54,922 nt of DNA. Origin: Bacillota bacterium. Its GTDB lineage: Bacteria > Bacillota > Clostridia > Christensenellales > UMGS416. Shown here in pieces: positions 16,624 through 25,459 of the stretch; position 1 is the first letter of the stretch; each line of letters starts with the position of its first letter. The notes beneath the pieces are model-generated. The model did no database searches, was not told the origin of the DNA, and saw nothing but the letters and a program-made list of their open reading frames with translations. The stretch is from the NCBI GenBank assembly GCA_023428265.1, contig JAEYYW010000120.1:1-54922 (forward strand), given 5' to 3'. The position numbers were made by a program, and so were the translations under genes.

Positions 16624-18143
16624 GCGTCCTGCCCCCTTCCCACACCGGTCATCATCAAGCCGATTTCATTTTCATCGGTGTTCGCAACATCAACAATGCC
16701 GATCAGCTCGCCGCGGCACACAATGGCCACGCGGTCGGCGATGTTGAGGATTTCATCCAGCTCCAGCGAAACAAGCAACACGGCCTTCCCCTGGTCACGC
16801 TGCTCCACCAGACGCCTGTGAATATACTCGATTGCGCCCACATCCAAGCCGCGCGTCGGCTGCACGGCCACAAGGAGCTCCGGATTCAGCTCAATCTCGC
16901 GGCCCACGATGGCTTTCTGCTGGTTGCCGCCAGACATGGAGCGGGCCAGCGTGGCGATGCCCTTTCCGGCGCGCACGTCAAAGTTATCAATGATCTCCTG
17001 CGCGTGCTTGTGGATCGCGTCACGATTGATGAGGCCTCGGCGGGAGTATGGCTCCCGGTCATAGACTTCGAGCAGCATGTTTTCTTCGATCGTATAATCA
17101 AGAATCAGGCCGTGCTTGTGCCGGTCTTCCGGGATGTGCGCCATGCCGGCGCGAATCCTCCCCCGTATCGGCTCCCTGGTGATGTCGCGGCCGAGCAGCA
17201 TGATCCTCCCCGATTCCGGTTTCTTCAAGCCGGTAATGGCTTCCACAAGCTCTGTCTGCCCGTTGCCCTCCACGCCTGCCACAGCCAGTATCTCTCCTGC
17301 GCGCACTTCCACGGAGAAATCCTTGAGGCCCATCACCTTGCGTGCGCTCATCACAGAAAGGTGCTCCACCTTCAGCACTGTGTCACCGGGGTTGTAGGGC
17401 TTTTTGTCCACCACGAAGAAGATTTCGCGGCCCACCATCATGCGTGCCATCTCGGCTTCTGAAGTGGACGCAACGTCCACCGTGCCCACATGCTTGCCGC
17501 GGCGCAGCACCGTGCAGCGGTCGGCAATGGCCTTGATCTCTTTGAGTTTGTGCGTGATGAGGATGATGGACTTGCCTTCGGCTTTCAGGTTCCGGAGGAT
17601 ACCCATCAAGCCCTGCACTTCCTGAGGCGTCAGCACCGCCGTCGGCTCGTCAAAGATCAGCACCTCGGCGTCGCGATAGAGCATCTTCAGTATCTCGACC
17701 CTTTGCTGCATGCCGACAGAGATGTCTTCAATCTTGGCATCCGGGTCCACCTCAAGGCCATACTTCTCCGATATTTCGCGGACGCGCTTCGACGCGGACC
17801 TGATATCAGTGACCAGGCCCTTCCTTGGCTCATGACCCAGTATGATGTTCTCCGTAACGGTGAAGTTGTGCACAAGCTTGAAGTGCTGGTGAACCATGCC
17901 AATCCCCATCTCGTTGGCCACGTTGGGATTGGAGATCTTCACTTCCTGCCCACGGATCACAATCTGGCCCCCGTCGGCATCGTACATCCCGAAAAGGATA
18001 CCCATCAGCGTGGATTTCCCAGCACCGTTCTCTCCCAGCAGCGCATGGATCTCACCTTGGCGCAGTTCCAATGTGATATCGTCATTGGCAACAACACCGG
18101 GGAATTCCTTGCGGATATGCCGCATTTCCACGACATACTCCAT
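16620..18143 (-). CDS. BMP-family nucleoside ABC transporter, double ATPase (NupO/YufO-like)
   Basis: A 507-residue protein with two fused nucleotide-binding domains. The first has Walker A GENGAGKS, signature VGMQQRVEI and Walker B VLIFDEPTAVL; the second has the degenerate GVEGNGQTE and signature SGGNQQK, as in sugar/nucleoside importers. I chose ATG 18143, preceded by AAGGGGGG at seven bases, over an ATG at 18245. It overlaps the next permease by four bases and energises both permeases. Confidence 0.94.
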   Translation of the reverse strand: MEYVVEMRHIRKEFPGVVANDDITLELRQGEIHALLGENGAGKSTLMGILFGMYDADGGQIVIRGQEVKISNPNVANEMGIGMVHQHFKLVHNFTVTENIILGHEPRKGLVTDIRSASKRVREISEKYGLEVDPDAKIEDISVGMQQRVEILKMLYRDAEVLIFDEPTAVLTPQEVQGLMGILRNLKAEGKSIILITHKLKEIKAIADRCTVLRRGKHVGTVDVASTSEAEMARMMVGREIFFVVDKKPYNPGDTVLKVEHLSVMSARKVMGLKDFSVEVRAGEILAVAGVEGNGQTELVEAITGLKKPESGRIMLLGRDITREPIRGRIRAGMAHIPEDRHKHGLILDYTIEENMLLEVYDREPYSRRGLINRDAIHKHAQEIIDNFDVRAGKGIATLARSMSGGNQQKAIVGREIELNPELLVAVQPTRGLDVGAIEYIHRRLVEQRDQGKAVLLVSLELDEILNIADRVAIVCRGELIGIVDVANTDENEIGLMMTGVGRGQDA

Positions 18144-18249
18144 TGAACCGCCCCCCTTAACCATGTTCATGACATCAAAGATTATATCATTTATCTGTAT
18201 TGATAGGAATATCATAGGCACAAGGGAATTTGCCCCAAACAACAAGGAA

Positions 18250-18279
18250 AGAGGCTTCCCGCGGAAGCGGGAAGCCTCT
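18250..18279 (-). terminator. Partial terminator between binding-protein and ATPase genes
   Basis: AGAGGCTTCCCGC / GCGGGAAGCCTCT is a perfect 13-bp stem with loop GGAA. A T-rich but interrupted tract follows on the minus strand. Its place suggests partial termination, so that more binding protein than transporter is made. Confidence 0.75.
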
Positions 18280-18294
18280 CTACAATCACTCCGA

Positions 18295-19383
18295 TTATTT
18301 CTTTACGGGCTCAATGAGGCCATCTGCTGTGTCTGCGACCACGATCTTGCCGGACTTGAGGTCTGCAAAGATCTCTGCGACTTTGTCAGTGACTTCCTTG
18401 CTGAGGTTCGGGTTGGTGGCGGGGATGCCGATGCCGTCGTTGGCAGCGTCCATCACGATGGACTGGCCGCCGGGGAACTTGCCGTCAATGTTGGCCTTTA
18501 CCATCGCATAGGTAGCGGCCTTGACGCCCTTCATCGCAGATGTGATGACGACAGATTTCGTCTTCGCATCATCCCAAATACCATCCTTATACTGGTCGCC
18601 ATCCACACCGACGATCCAAACTTCCTGGCCAGACTTGGCGCGTGTCATCGCCTCGTTGATGGCGCCCACGCCCACGCCGCCGGCGGCGCAGAAGACGGCT
18701 TTGCAGCCCGCGTCAAACATTGAGGCCGCTATCTGCTGCCCGGCAGCCACGTTGTTGAACGTGCCTTCATAAATGATGTGCTCAGGCTTCATAAAGCACT
18801 TTGATCCAAGATTTTCAGCGGCATACTTGACGCCCTGCTGGAAGCCCCAGTTGAACTTCTGCACAGCGGGGATCTGCATCCCGCCGATGAAACCAATTTC
18901 GCCTTCCTTGAGCTGCATCGCTGTGGCGACGCCCGCGAGGAAGCCGGACTGGTGCTCGGCAAAGGTGACGACCACGGTGTTGGGGCCGACCTTCGGGTCA
19001 TTACCTTCGTCATTTGCAGGCGTATAGTCAATGCAAACGAACTTGGCGTCCTTGTATTTTTCTTGCATATCATACACGGCGGACGCGAACTTGAAGCCCG
19101 GTAGCACCATGAACTTATAGCCGGTGTCATACAGGTTGGTCATCTGCTTGATATAGTCCGCCTTGATGGGCTGAGCGGCGCCAGGGTTCAGATATTTGGG
19201 CTCAAATTTGAACTCATCGCCCGCTTGATCAAGGCCTTCCCAAACGCCTTGGTTAAAGGACTTGTCGTCAATCGTGCCCGCATCGGTGACCATGCCATAC
19301 TTCAGGCCTCCGCCGGCTTGGCACCCCGCGATGAACGCTGACGCCATCAGCATGATGGCAAGCAGTGCCGCGAACTTTTTCAT
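18295..19383 (-). CDS. BMP-family substrate-binding lipoprotein (NupN/YufN-like)
   Basis: A 362-residue lipoprotein. The signal peptide MKKFAALLAIMLMASAF is followed by lipobox IAGC with C21 as the lipidation site. The mature start KYGMVTDAGTIDDKSFNQGV is the hallmark of the BMP/Med family, which binds purine nucleosides in characterised members. Later family motifs include FAEHQSGFLAG and IGFIGGM. The start follows GAGGAGG at seven bases. It is the first gene of the importer operon. Confidence 0.95.
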   Translation of the reverse strand: MKKFAALLAIMLMASAFIAGCQAGGGLKYGMVTDAGTIDDKSFNQGVWEGLDQAGDEFKFEPKYLNPGAAQPIKADYIKQMTNLYDTGYKFMVLPGFKFASAVYDMQEKYKDAKFVCIDYTPANDEGNDPKVGPNTVVVTFAEHQSGFLAGVATAMQLKEGEIGFIGGMQIPAVQKFNWGFQQGVKYAAENLGSKCFMKPEHIIYEGTFNNVAAGQQIAASMFDAGCKAVFCAAGGVGVGAINEAMTRAKSGQEVWIVGVDGDQYKDGIWDDAKTKSVVITSAMKGVKAATYAMVKANIDGKFPGGQSIVMDAANDGIGIPATNPNLSKEVTDKVAEIFADLKSGKIVVADTADGLIEPVKK

Positions 19384-19429
19384 GGATGCTCCTCCTCTAG
19401 TAGGCGTTTTGCACGCCAAATGCATCACA

Positions 19430-19458
19430 ATTATATATTTGTTGGCAGCAGTTTGCAA
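19430..19458 (-). promoter_or_regulatory. Promoter of the nucleoside importer operon
   Basis: On the minus strand, TTGCAA (19458-19453) and TATAAT (19435-19430) are 17 bases apart, about 45 bases before the lipoprotein start. A small GGCGT/ACGCC hairpin (19404-19417) lies in the leader. Confidence 0.7.
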
Positions 19459-19591
19459 GAAGTTCCAGATAAATATTCCGCCACGACCAAAGCCAGAAAA
19501 TGCTTGATTTTGTGTTTGCTTCCACCCCGGCATACCATATATTGATTCAGATATAAAAGTATGGCAAAAGATCAGGAGGAATAGTATACTG

Positions 19592-19675
19592 ATGTATAGT
19601 TCAGCATGTCGCAATTTGCAACCGAAGGTTTCAGAAATTGATGCGGGCTCAGCCCGACTGGGTGAAGGATACTGA
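19592..19675 (+). CDS. Possible 27-residue leader peptide before tdk
   Basis: An ATG at 19592, 12 bases after AGGAGG, opens a 27-codon frame whose TGA ends one base before the tdk ATG. This could couple tdk translation to a leader, or be chance. No peptide similarity is recognised. Confidence 0.25.
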   Translation: MYSSACRNLQPKVSEIDAGSARLGEGY

Positions 19676-19676
19676 T

Positions 19677-20351
19677 ATGGCAAAACTGTATTTCCGTTAC
19701 GCGGTGATGAACGCCGGCAAATCGACGCAATTACTTCAGATTGCCTATGATTATGAAAAGAACAACAACAAACGCGTGCTGGTCATCAAGCCCAGCAATG
19801 ACACCAAGGAGGGCTGGTATGTCATCAGCCGTCTGGAGAACGGGCAGATCAAGCGCAAGTGCGATTTCCTCATCGATATCCACGGCGGACCGGGGTGGCT
19901 GTATACGGCGGTGGAAGCGGAATTGCAGAAAAATGCCATTTCCGTGATCCTGATTGATGAGTCGCAGTTCATGAGCCGCGATAACGTGTGGGATTTATGC
20001 CGCATTGTCACCTATCTGGATATCCCGGTGATTTGCTTCGGCCTCAAGGTGGATGCCTTTGGCAACCCGTTTGAGGGAAGCTCGCACCTGTTTGCATTGG
20101 CGCAAGACATCGAAGAGGTCACGACCAGAGCGATATGCCGGCTGAGCCGGAAACCCAGGAAGGCTACAATACACCTGCGCATCGTCAACGGGAATCCAAT
20201 GTTTGAAGGTGAGCAGGTGGCGATTGAGAACGATGACGACATTCGTTATCTGCCGGTGTGCATGCCGGTCTATCTGAAGCTGAAAGACGGACTCCTGGCA
20301 CTGGACAAGACAGAACAAGACAGATTTGTATTAGAAATGCCGGAACAATGA
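19677..20351 (+). CDS. tdk: Thymidine kinase (type II), with altered zinc site
   Basis: A 224-residue thymidine kinase. The P-loop region MNAGKSTQ is at residues 11-18 and the catalytic Glu is E95 in IDESQFM. It phosphorylates thymidine in pyrimidine salvage. The zinc lasso is unusual: the family's CxxC is CRLS (C154, S157), and the later C-x-x-H is C-M-P-V (C195, V198), so two of four ligands are gone. AAGGA lies seven bases before ATG 19677. It is divergent from the nucleoside importer, a sensible salvage neighbour. Confidence 0.88.
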   Translation: MAKLYFRYAVMNAGKSTQLLQIAYDYEKNNNKRVLVIKPSNDTKEGWYVISRLENGQIKRKCDFLIDIHGGPGWLYTAVEAELQKNAISVILIDESQFMSRDNVWDLCRIVTYLDIPVICFGLKVDAFGNPFEGSSHLFALAQDIEEVTTRAICRLSRKPRKATIHLRIVNGNPMFEGEQVAIENDDDIRYLPVCMPVYLKLKDGLLALDKTEQDRFVLEMPEQ

Positions 20352-20402
20352 GCTGAAGCATCCCCTACCCAATGATATGATCCAGCAATCCAAGCAATAA
20401 AT

Positions 20403-20447
20403 ACCAGGCGTTCGTGGCGGTTTGCGCCGCTGCCGCCTGGTTTTTTT
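20403..20447 (+). terminator. Terminator of tdk
   Basis: ACCAGGCG / CGCCTGGT closes a longer hairpin that also holds a GCGGTTTGCGCCGC arm, followed by seven T residues. Confidence 0.85.
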
Positions 20448-20492
20448 GTTGGCGCCAAAAGTGGTTTGACTCTTATTGGCAACAATCGTCAA

Positions 20493-20522
20493 TTGATATT
20501 GTAACAAGTACGCGGATGTAAT
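20493..20522 (+). promoter_or_regulatory. Possible promoter of the Rieske operon
   Basis: TTGATA (20493-20498) and TGTAAT (20517-20522) are 18 bases apart, about 95 bases before the gene. Confidence 0.35.
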
Positions 20523-20618
20523 AGAATATGTCTGGTTTTGGTAAATTATGCCGCGCCGAGGGCATAAGAAGTTTCCTATTCTCATATACATCAGGAACGT
20601 AAAATTGGAGTGTTGATC

Positions 20619-21587
20619 ATGATCATGAATCAATGGTACGCAATCCTTCCATCCAAAGATGTGAAGCAGGATCGGATTGTTGGGATTAAGAGGCTGAACC
20701 TTGAGCTTGCGCTGTTCAGAGACGAAAAAGGCAATATTGGTTGCGTTGCAGACCAGTGCACTCACCGCGGGGCCGCGCTCAGCAAGGGACAGGTGAAAGG
20801 CGGTTGCCTGCAGTGCCCCTTTCATGGCCTGGAGTTTGACACAAGCGGCAAGTGCACCTTCATTCCAGCCAATGGAAAGGCATCCACGGAAGACTTAACC
20901 CGCTACAACGTGAAGCAATACCCGGTGAAGGAAGCCAACGGCATCATTTATATGTGGTATGGCGAGCCGGAGAAGCAAACCGCAAGGCTGCCCTATTTTG
21001 ATCAAGACGTGGATTCCTCCTATGTGTTCAGTGAGATTGAAGATCATTGGAATTCCCACTATTCGCGCTGCATCGAGAACCAGCTGGACGTCGTGCATGT
21101 GCCCATCGTGCACTACAACACCATCGGCCGCGGCAACAAGCCGCTGGTCAACGGCCCAAAAGTCGTGTTTGAGGATGGCGTGCTCATAACCAGCGCCAAC
21201 AATGAGCGCGATGTCGGGCAGAAGCCGAAACCGGCCTCGGAGTGTGAGATTCGCGACACCCATCTGTGCTTCCTCTACCCCAATGTCTGGATGAACCATA
21301 TCAGCGATAAGGTCAAGGTAATCATCTACTTCGCCCCTGTAGACGAGGAGAACACAATCCTCTACATACGGTTCTACTGCAAAATCACACGGATCCGGCT
21401 GATTGACCGGTTCATTGCCTTTCTGGGCAAGTACGCAAACCGCGTGATCGAGCGGCAGGACAAGCGTGTGGTGATCACGCAGAAGCCAAAGGCATCCTCG
21501 TATCGCTCAGGGGAAAAGTTGCTGGCAGGCGACGGGCCGATCATTCGATATCGCAAAATCCGGGAAGAGTTGAAAAGCCAGCGCTGA
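20619..21587 (+). CDS. Rieske-type non-heme iron oxygenase, alpha subunit
   Basis: A 322-residue protein. The Rieske [2Fe-2S] ligands are C47-x-H49 (CTHRG) and C66-x2-H69 (CPFHG). The catalytic domain has N154-x2-D157-x2-H160-x4-H165, the usual bridging Asp and two His ligands of the mononuclear iron. Family enzymes use O2 for hydroxylation, demethylation or desaturation; the substrate here is unknown. I chose ATG 20619, with GGAG eight bases upstream. No ferredoxin or standard reductase is adjacent. The next gene, 25 bases downstream, is a flavoprotein and the obvious candidate partner. Confidence 0.88.
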   Translation: MIMNQWYAILPSKDVKQDRIVGIKRLNLELALFRDEKGNIGCVADQCTHRGAALSKGQVKGGCLQCPFHGLEFDTSGKCTFIPANGKASTEDLTRYNVKQYPVKEANGIIYMWYGEPEKQTARLPYFDQDVDSSYVFSEIEDHWNSHYSRCIENQLDVVHVPIVHYNTIGRGNKPLVNGPKVVFEDGVLITSANNERDVGQKPKPASECEIRDTHLCFLYPNVWMNHISDKVKVIIYFAPVDEENTILYIRFYCKITRIRLIDRFIAFLGKYANRVIERQDKRVVITQKPKASSYRSGEKLLAGDGPIIRYRKIREELKSQR

Positions 21588-21612
21588 GCAGCGCCTTCAG
21601 CCGAGGTGTGAA

Positions 21613-23460
21613 GTGAAACAAATGAAGTATGACGTAACGATCATCGGCGGCGGCCTGTCCGGGCTGACCGCGGCCAGCCTGCTGGCCAAGCGGGGGCTTT
21701 CGGTGGCTGTGGTTGAAAAAAGTTATAACCCCGGCGGCTCGTGCGGAGTGTTCAAGCGCGGCCATGTGACATTCGACAACGGCGCGGCAATGATGTATGG
21801 CTTTGGAGACAACGGCTTCAATGCCCATCGATTTGTATTCAACTGCCTTGAGGAGCCCATAAACATCATCCGCCACGACCTGCTCTATTGCGTGAACTTC
21901 AAGGGCAGAAGAATACGCTTCTGGGCCGATGTGGAGCAATTCGCCGATGAGCTTTCCGATGCTTTCCCGGCTGAAAGGGAGAATATCCACAGGTTTTACA
22001 AGGATATGCTGAGGATATACCGGCACGTCATGGTGGAAAAGCCGAGTTATACCACCGCTGATGAAACAGACCCCCGAAATGCACTGAAAAGCATGTTCCT
22101 GCACCCTATCTCCTATGTTCGGTTTCTGAGCTACCTGAACCTAAGCGCGGAGGCCCTGTTAAAGAGGTATTTCAAAGACCCGGAAATCTTCAACTTCTTT
22201 GACAAGCTCACATCAACCTATTGCTATGCGACAGTCAAGGAGGCGCCCGCCATACTGGCTGCGGTAATGTTTGTGGACAACCATGTGGGAGGGAGCTACT
22301 ATCCGGCGGGTTCAACGCTGTTTGTGCCGGGCAAGCTGGAAAAGGTGATTGAGGAAAACGGCGGAGATCTGTATCTCCAACGTGAGGCGGTATCCATACT
22401 GTTTGAAAACGGCATGCCTGCAGGAGTAACGCTGGATGATGGCAGCACGCTGAGAGCAAATGATGTGATTTACTCCGGCACCGTCTGGAACCTGTATGGC
22501 AAGCTGATTGATCCCAGGCACACGACCGGGCAGCGCAGAAAATGGGCCAAAAAGCAGGTGCCGACTTATCCGAGCGTTGTACTTTATGCTGTTGTGGACC
22601 GGGACATCATCCCGGATGACACAGCGCCGATCGAGATGCTTGTGGGCACTCCGGACCGGCTTGATGAGAGCGAAGTGACCGCCTACATACTCAGCATTGA
22701 CGACAGAACCTTATGCGGCGACGGCGAGCACACGGTGATTGCGATCGGCCCCACTTTTGAGCGGTGGGACATGCAAGACGAAGAGGAGTACCGGAGCCAG
22801 AAGCAAAGGGAACAGCGCCGCCTGGTCGCGGTTCTGGAAAAGCGCTTCCCCGGCTTTGCCCAAGCGGTGCGTTATGCAGAAGTTGCGACGCCGCGAACCA
22901 TTGAGAGATATACGATGAAGAACGGCGGGGCTGTGGCGGGGCCGAAACAGATGCTGGGGCAGCATATGTTTCGCAGGCTACACACCCGGACGGAATGGGA
23001 CAATCTGTATTGCTGCGGGGAATCCACCGTGATGGGGACGGGGACGCCCACCGTCACCACATCGGGGCTTTCTGCGGCAAATGCGCTGCTGAAGAAGCTG
23101 GAGAAAGAGCCATACACATACCGCCGGGGGATGAAGAACTACGTTCGCATTGTCGAAAAACCCTATGCCGCCGATAGGCTCTATGAAGAATATGATGAGC
23201 CAACCCGGTCGGTCATGCGCAAAGCAATTGGCTGCCGCCTGTGCGAGCATCCCACCTGCTCCGTGCAAACCGATGTGCGCGGCATCATGCGCCGCGTCGC
23301 GGTGGGGAACTTTGCGGGAGCAAAGAAGTGCTGGCTGAAGCACCCGGCCGACGCACGGGCATTGAAACAGTACGAAGCAGACTGCATGCGCGCCATGGAG
23401 GATGGTCATGGTGTGGAAGTTGCGGAAGTGATAGAGTTCCTCAGCCGGATGAGCCTGTGA
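21613..23460 (+). CDS. Phytoene desaturase/CrtI-like FAD oxidoreductase with C-terminal Cys-rich domain (paralogue 2)
   Basis: A 615-residue flavoprotein starting at GTG 21613 after GAGGT. The N-terminal FAD motif is DVTIIGGGLSGLTAASLLAK; the CrtI-type end is TVTTSGLSAANALLKKLEKE. About 90 further residues contain C541-x2-C544-x4-C549 in GCRLCEHPTCSVQTDVRG, followed by AVGNFAGAKKC. This resembles the 4Fe-4S domain at the start of GltD and dihydropyrimidine dehydrogenase, but the fourth ligand (normally in a CP pair) is Thr. It probably forms a redox pair with the Rieske protein upstream; that is inference. Confidence 0.85.
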   Translation: MKQMKYDVTIIGGGLSGLTAASLLAKRGLSVAVVEKSYNPGGSCGVFKRGHVTFDNGAAMMYGFGDNGFNAHRFVFNCLEEPINIIRHDLLYCVNFKGRRIRFWADVEQFADELSDAFPAERENIHRFYKDMLRIYRHVMVEKPSYTTADETDPRNALKSMFLHPISYVRFLSYLNLSAEALLKRYFKDPEIFNFFDKLTSTYCYATVKEAPAILAAVMFVDNHVGGSYYPAGSTLFVPGKLEKVIEENGGDLYLQREAVSILFENGMPAGVTLDDGSTLRANDVIYSGTVWNLYGKLIDPRHTTGQRRKWAKKQVPTYPSVVLYAVVDRDIIPDDTAPIEMLVGTPDRLDESEVTAYILSIDDRTLCGDGEHTVIAIGPTFERWDMQDEEEYRSQKQREQRRLVAVLEKRFPGFAQAVRYAEVATPRTIERYTMKNGGAVAGPKQMLGQHMFRRLHTRTEWDNLYCCGESTVMGTGTPTVTTSGLSAANALLKKLEKEPYTYRRGMKNYVRIVEKPYAADRLYEEYDEPTRSVMRKAIGCRLCEHPTCSVQTDVRGIMRRVAVGNFAGAKKCWLKHPADARALKQYEADCMRAMEDGHGVEVAEVIEFLSRMSL

Positions 23461-23516
23461 CAACGAAAAGAGGCCATCGTAGCCGGCTTTAGCGCCCGGC
23501 GGCCTGACCAATCAAA

Positions 23517-23543
23517 GCCCCCGCATGCACGAGCCGCGGGGGC
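23517..23543. terminator. Hairpin between convergent Rieske and sulfur operons
   Basis: GCCCCCGC / GCGGGGGC is an 8-bp perfect stem between the two convergent operons. The T-tract is weak, but position supports transcription termination. Confidence 0.55.
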
Positions 23544-23585
23544 GATCCTGTTATATGGGTGCATTTGGTGATACCGGCGCAACGG

Positions 23586-24752
23586 TCAGAGCTTTCCGAT
23601 GGTGCGCAGCCCTTCCAGAATTCTGCCGACGCCCTCCTCCACCACGGCCCGGCTGGTGGCCAGATTCAGGCGCACATAGCCCTCAGCTCCGTATGCCTTG
23701 CCCATCGTAGGCCATACCCGGCAGGTGCTGGCAAAAAACTCCACAAGTGCCCTTTCATCGGCGGAAATCGCCCTGCAATCCAGCCAGAGCAGATAAGTGG
23801 CTTCCGGCACGGTGGGCACAATGGCCTGCTGCCCGGCAAGCATTTCCAGCACCTTGTCGCAATTTTGTGCCACATAGTGGTTCATTTGATCCAGCCATGG
23901 CCCGCCATGGGTCCAGGCGGCCCGCTGGGCGATCATGCCAAACAGGTTCGGTGTGTCATGGTTGCAACGATATAGTTCTGCAGCCACCTGGTGCTGCATC
24001 GTCTGGTCTGCGATGACGGCCACGGAGTTTTGCACACCGGCGAGGTTGAAGGATTTGGTCGTGGAAAACAGCGTGATCACGCGCTCCTCCATACCCGGCA
24101 GCGACGCAATGGCGGTGTGGCGATATCCTGGCCGGAGGATGTCGCAATGGATCTCGTCGGAAGCCACCACCACATCATACCGCTGGCACAAAGCGGCCAG
24201 ACCGGCCAGCTCCTCCGGCGTCCACACGCGGCCCACGGGGTTGTGGCTGCTGCACAGGAACATGAGCCTGGCCCCCTGCTTGAAGCAGCTTTCCAGATGG
24301 TCCAGGTCCATCCCCCACCGCCCGCCTTGATCCTGCCGCAACGGGTTGGCGACAACCCTTCGCCCGCCGCGCTCCACCATGCCCATAAAGGGCGGATAGA
24401 CCGGCGGCTGCACCACCACGGCGTCTCCCGGCTTGGTGAGCGCGTTGATCACAGCCTTCAGCGAGCAGACCACGCCGGAGCTGAACAGCACCCATTGCGG
24501 CTTGATGGCATGGCCGCAGCGCTCTTGCCGCCATCGCACAGGTGCTTCAAAATCCGCTTCCTCCGGATGGGTATAGCCATACACTCCATGGGTCACCCGC
24601 TCAACAATTGCGGCGGAGACCTCCGGCGGGGCGGCGAAATCCATATCGGCCACCCACATCGGCAGCGCCTCCGGCCAGCCGGGATACTTGATGTCCCATT
24701 TCTCGGAGCATGTGCCGCGGCGATCAGCCACGGTGTCAAAATTATAGTCCAT
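23586..24752 (-). CDS. PatB/MalY-type PLP-dependent C-S lyase or aminotransferase
   Basis: A 388-residue fold-type I PLP enzyme. Family features include the start NFDTVADRRGT, PMWVADMDFAAPPEV, YGYTHP, SSHNPVGRVWT, ASDEIHCDI and the PLP lysine in STTKSFNLAG. MalY/PatB enzymes cleave cystathionine or related C-S bonds, releasing homocysteine or sulfide. ATG 24752 follows AGGG by six bases. It is the last gene of the operon that starts with DUF39, which fits a sulfur amino acid role. A plain aminotransferase activity cannot be excluded. Confidence 0.88.
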   Translation of the reverse strand: MDYNFDTVADRRGTCSEKWDIKYPGWPEALPMWVADMDFAAPPEVSAAIVERVTHGVYGYTHPEEADFEAPVRWRQERCGHAIKPQWVLFSSGVVCSLKAVINALTKPGDAVVVQPPVYPPFMGMVERGGRRVVANPLRQDQGGRWGMDLDHLESCFKQGARLMFLCSSHNPVGRVWTPEELAGLAALCQRYDVVVASDEIHCDILRPGYRHTAIASLPGMEERVITLFSTTKSFNLAGVQNSVAVIADQTMQHQVAAELYRCNHDTPNLFGMIAQRAAWTHGGPWLDQMNHYVAQNCDKVLEMLAGQQAIVPTVPEATYLLWLDCRAISADERALVEFFASTCRVWPTMGKAYGAEGYVRLNLATSRAVVEEGVGRILEGLRTIGKL

Positions 24753-24795
24753 ATGCAACCCTGCCCAACAATAGTATCCGGCTAAACCCCGCCTG

Positions 24796-25446
24796 CTACC
24801 AGATAAACGGGATCAGGCGGTAAGACACTTCCTTGGTGTAATCATAGAACCATTCATAGTTGATGAAACGCCATTCGTCTTCCACGGCGGTGCGCACGAT
24901 CACGGAGGCGGCCAGCAAAGCCGCGGGGATGAAGCCGATGCCAGACCCCAGAAACAGCGGTATTGAGAAACCACCGAGCAGCACCGCCAGCATCATCGGG
25001 TGCCTCACAACCTCATAAGGCCCCCGTTCAGAGCCATCCTTCAGAGCCTCGCCATACTTCTCCTGCCCGTGGGGGGCATTGGCGCGCAGTGATTGAACAG
25101 TGATCAGCATCGTGCTCATCAGCAATATCACACCGCCCATCATTGCGGGAAAGGAAATGAACACGGATGCTTTCCAAACCAATGCGTCCAGCATGGACAA
25201 CACAGCGGAGGCGACGGTAAAAACAACCATCAGAGGCGGCAGCAGCCTCTCCCACCAGTGCTCCAGAGGCAGGCTCCGCCGGAAAACCTCCGGCCGGGTG
25301 AGCCGCAGCATCAGCGACTCCAAAAGGAAAGACAGCAGAAGCAGCGCCATAAACAGCAAGCCATTCAGGCCGATGAATGCCGCCGGAGCCGCTGCCAACA
25401 CAACAGCAGCGACAAACAGCGGAAACAAACGCATTCTTTTTTCCAT
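24796..25446 (-). CDS. Isoprenylcysteine carboxyl methyltransferase-like membrane protein
   Basis: A 216-residue protein with five to six hydrophobic segments. The C-terminal half has the ICMT/PEMT-like core: GPYEVVRHPMMLAVLLGGFS, then VEDEWRFINYEWFYDYTKEV. These supply the SAM site in membrane methyltransferases of this superfamily; bacterial members mostly lack assigned substrates. I chose ATG 25446 after AGGGG. It lies 13 bases after the UPF0280 gene and 43 before PatB. Its role in a sulfur operon is not known. Confidence 0.75.
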   Translation of the reverse strand: MEKRMRLFPLFVAAVVLAAAPAAFIGLNGLLFMALLLLSFLLESLMLRLTRPEVFRRSLPLEHWWERLLPPLMVVFTVASAVLSMLDALVWKASVFISFPAMMGGVILLMSTMLITVQSLRANAPHGQEKYGEALKDGSERGPYEVVRHPMMLAVLLGGFSIPLFLGSGIGFIPAALLAASVIVRTAVEDEWRFINYEWFYDYTKEVSYRLIPFIW

Positions 25447-25459
25447 CACACCGAACCCC

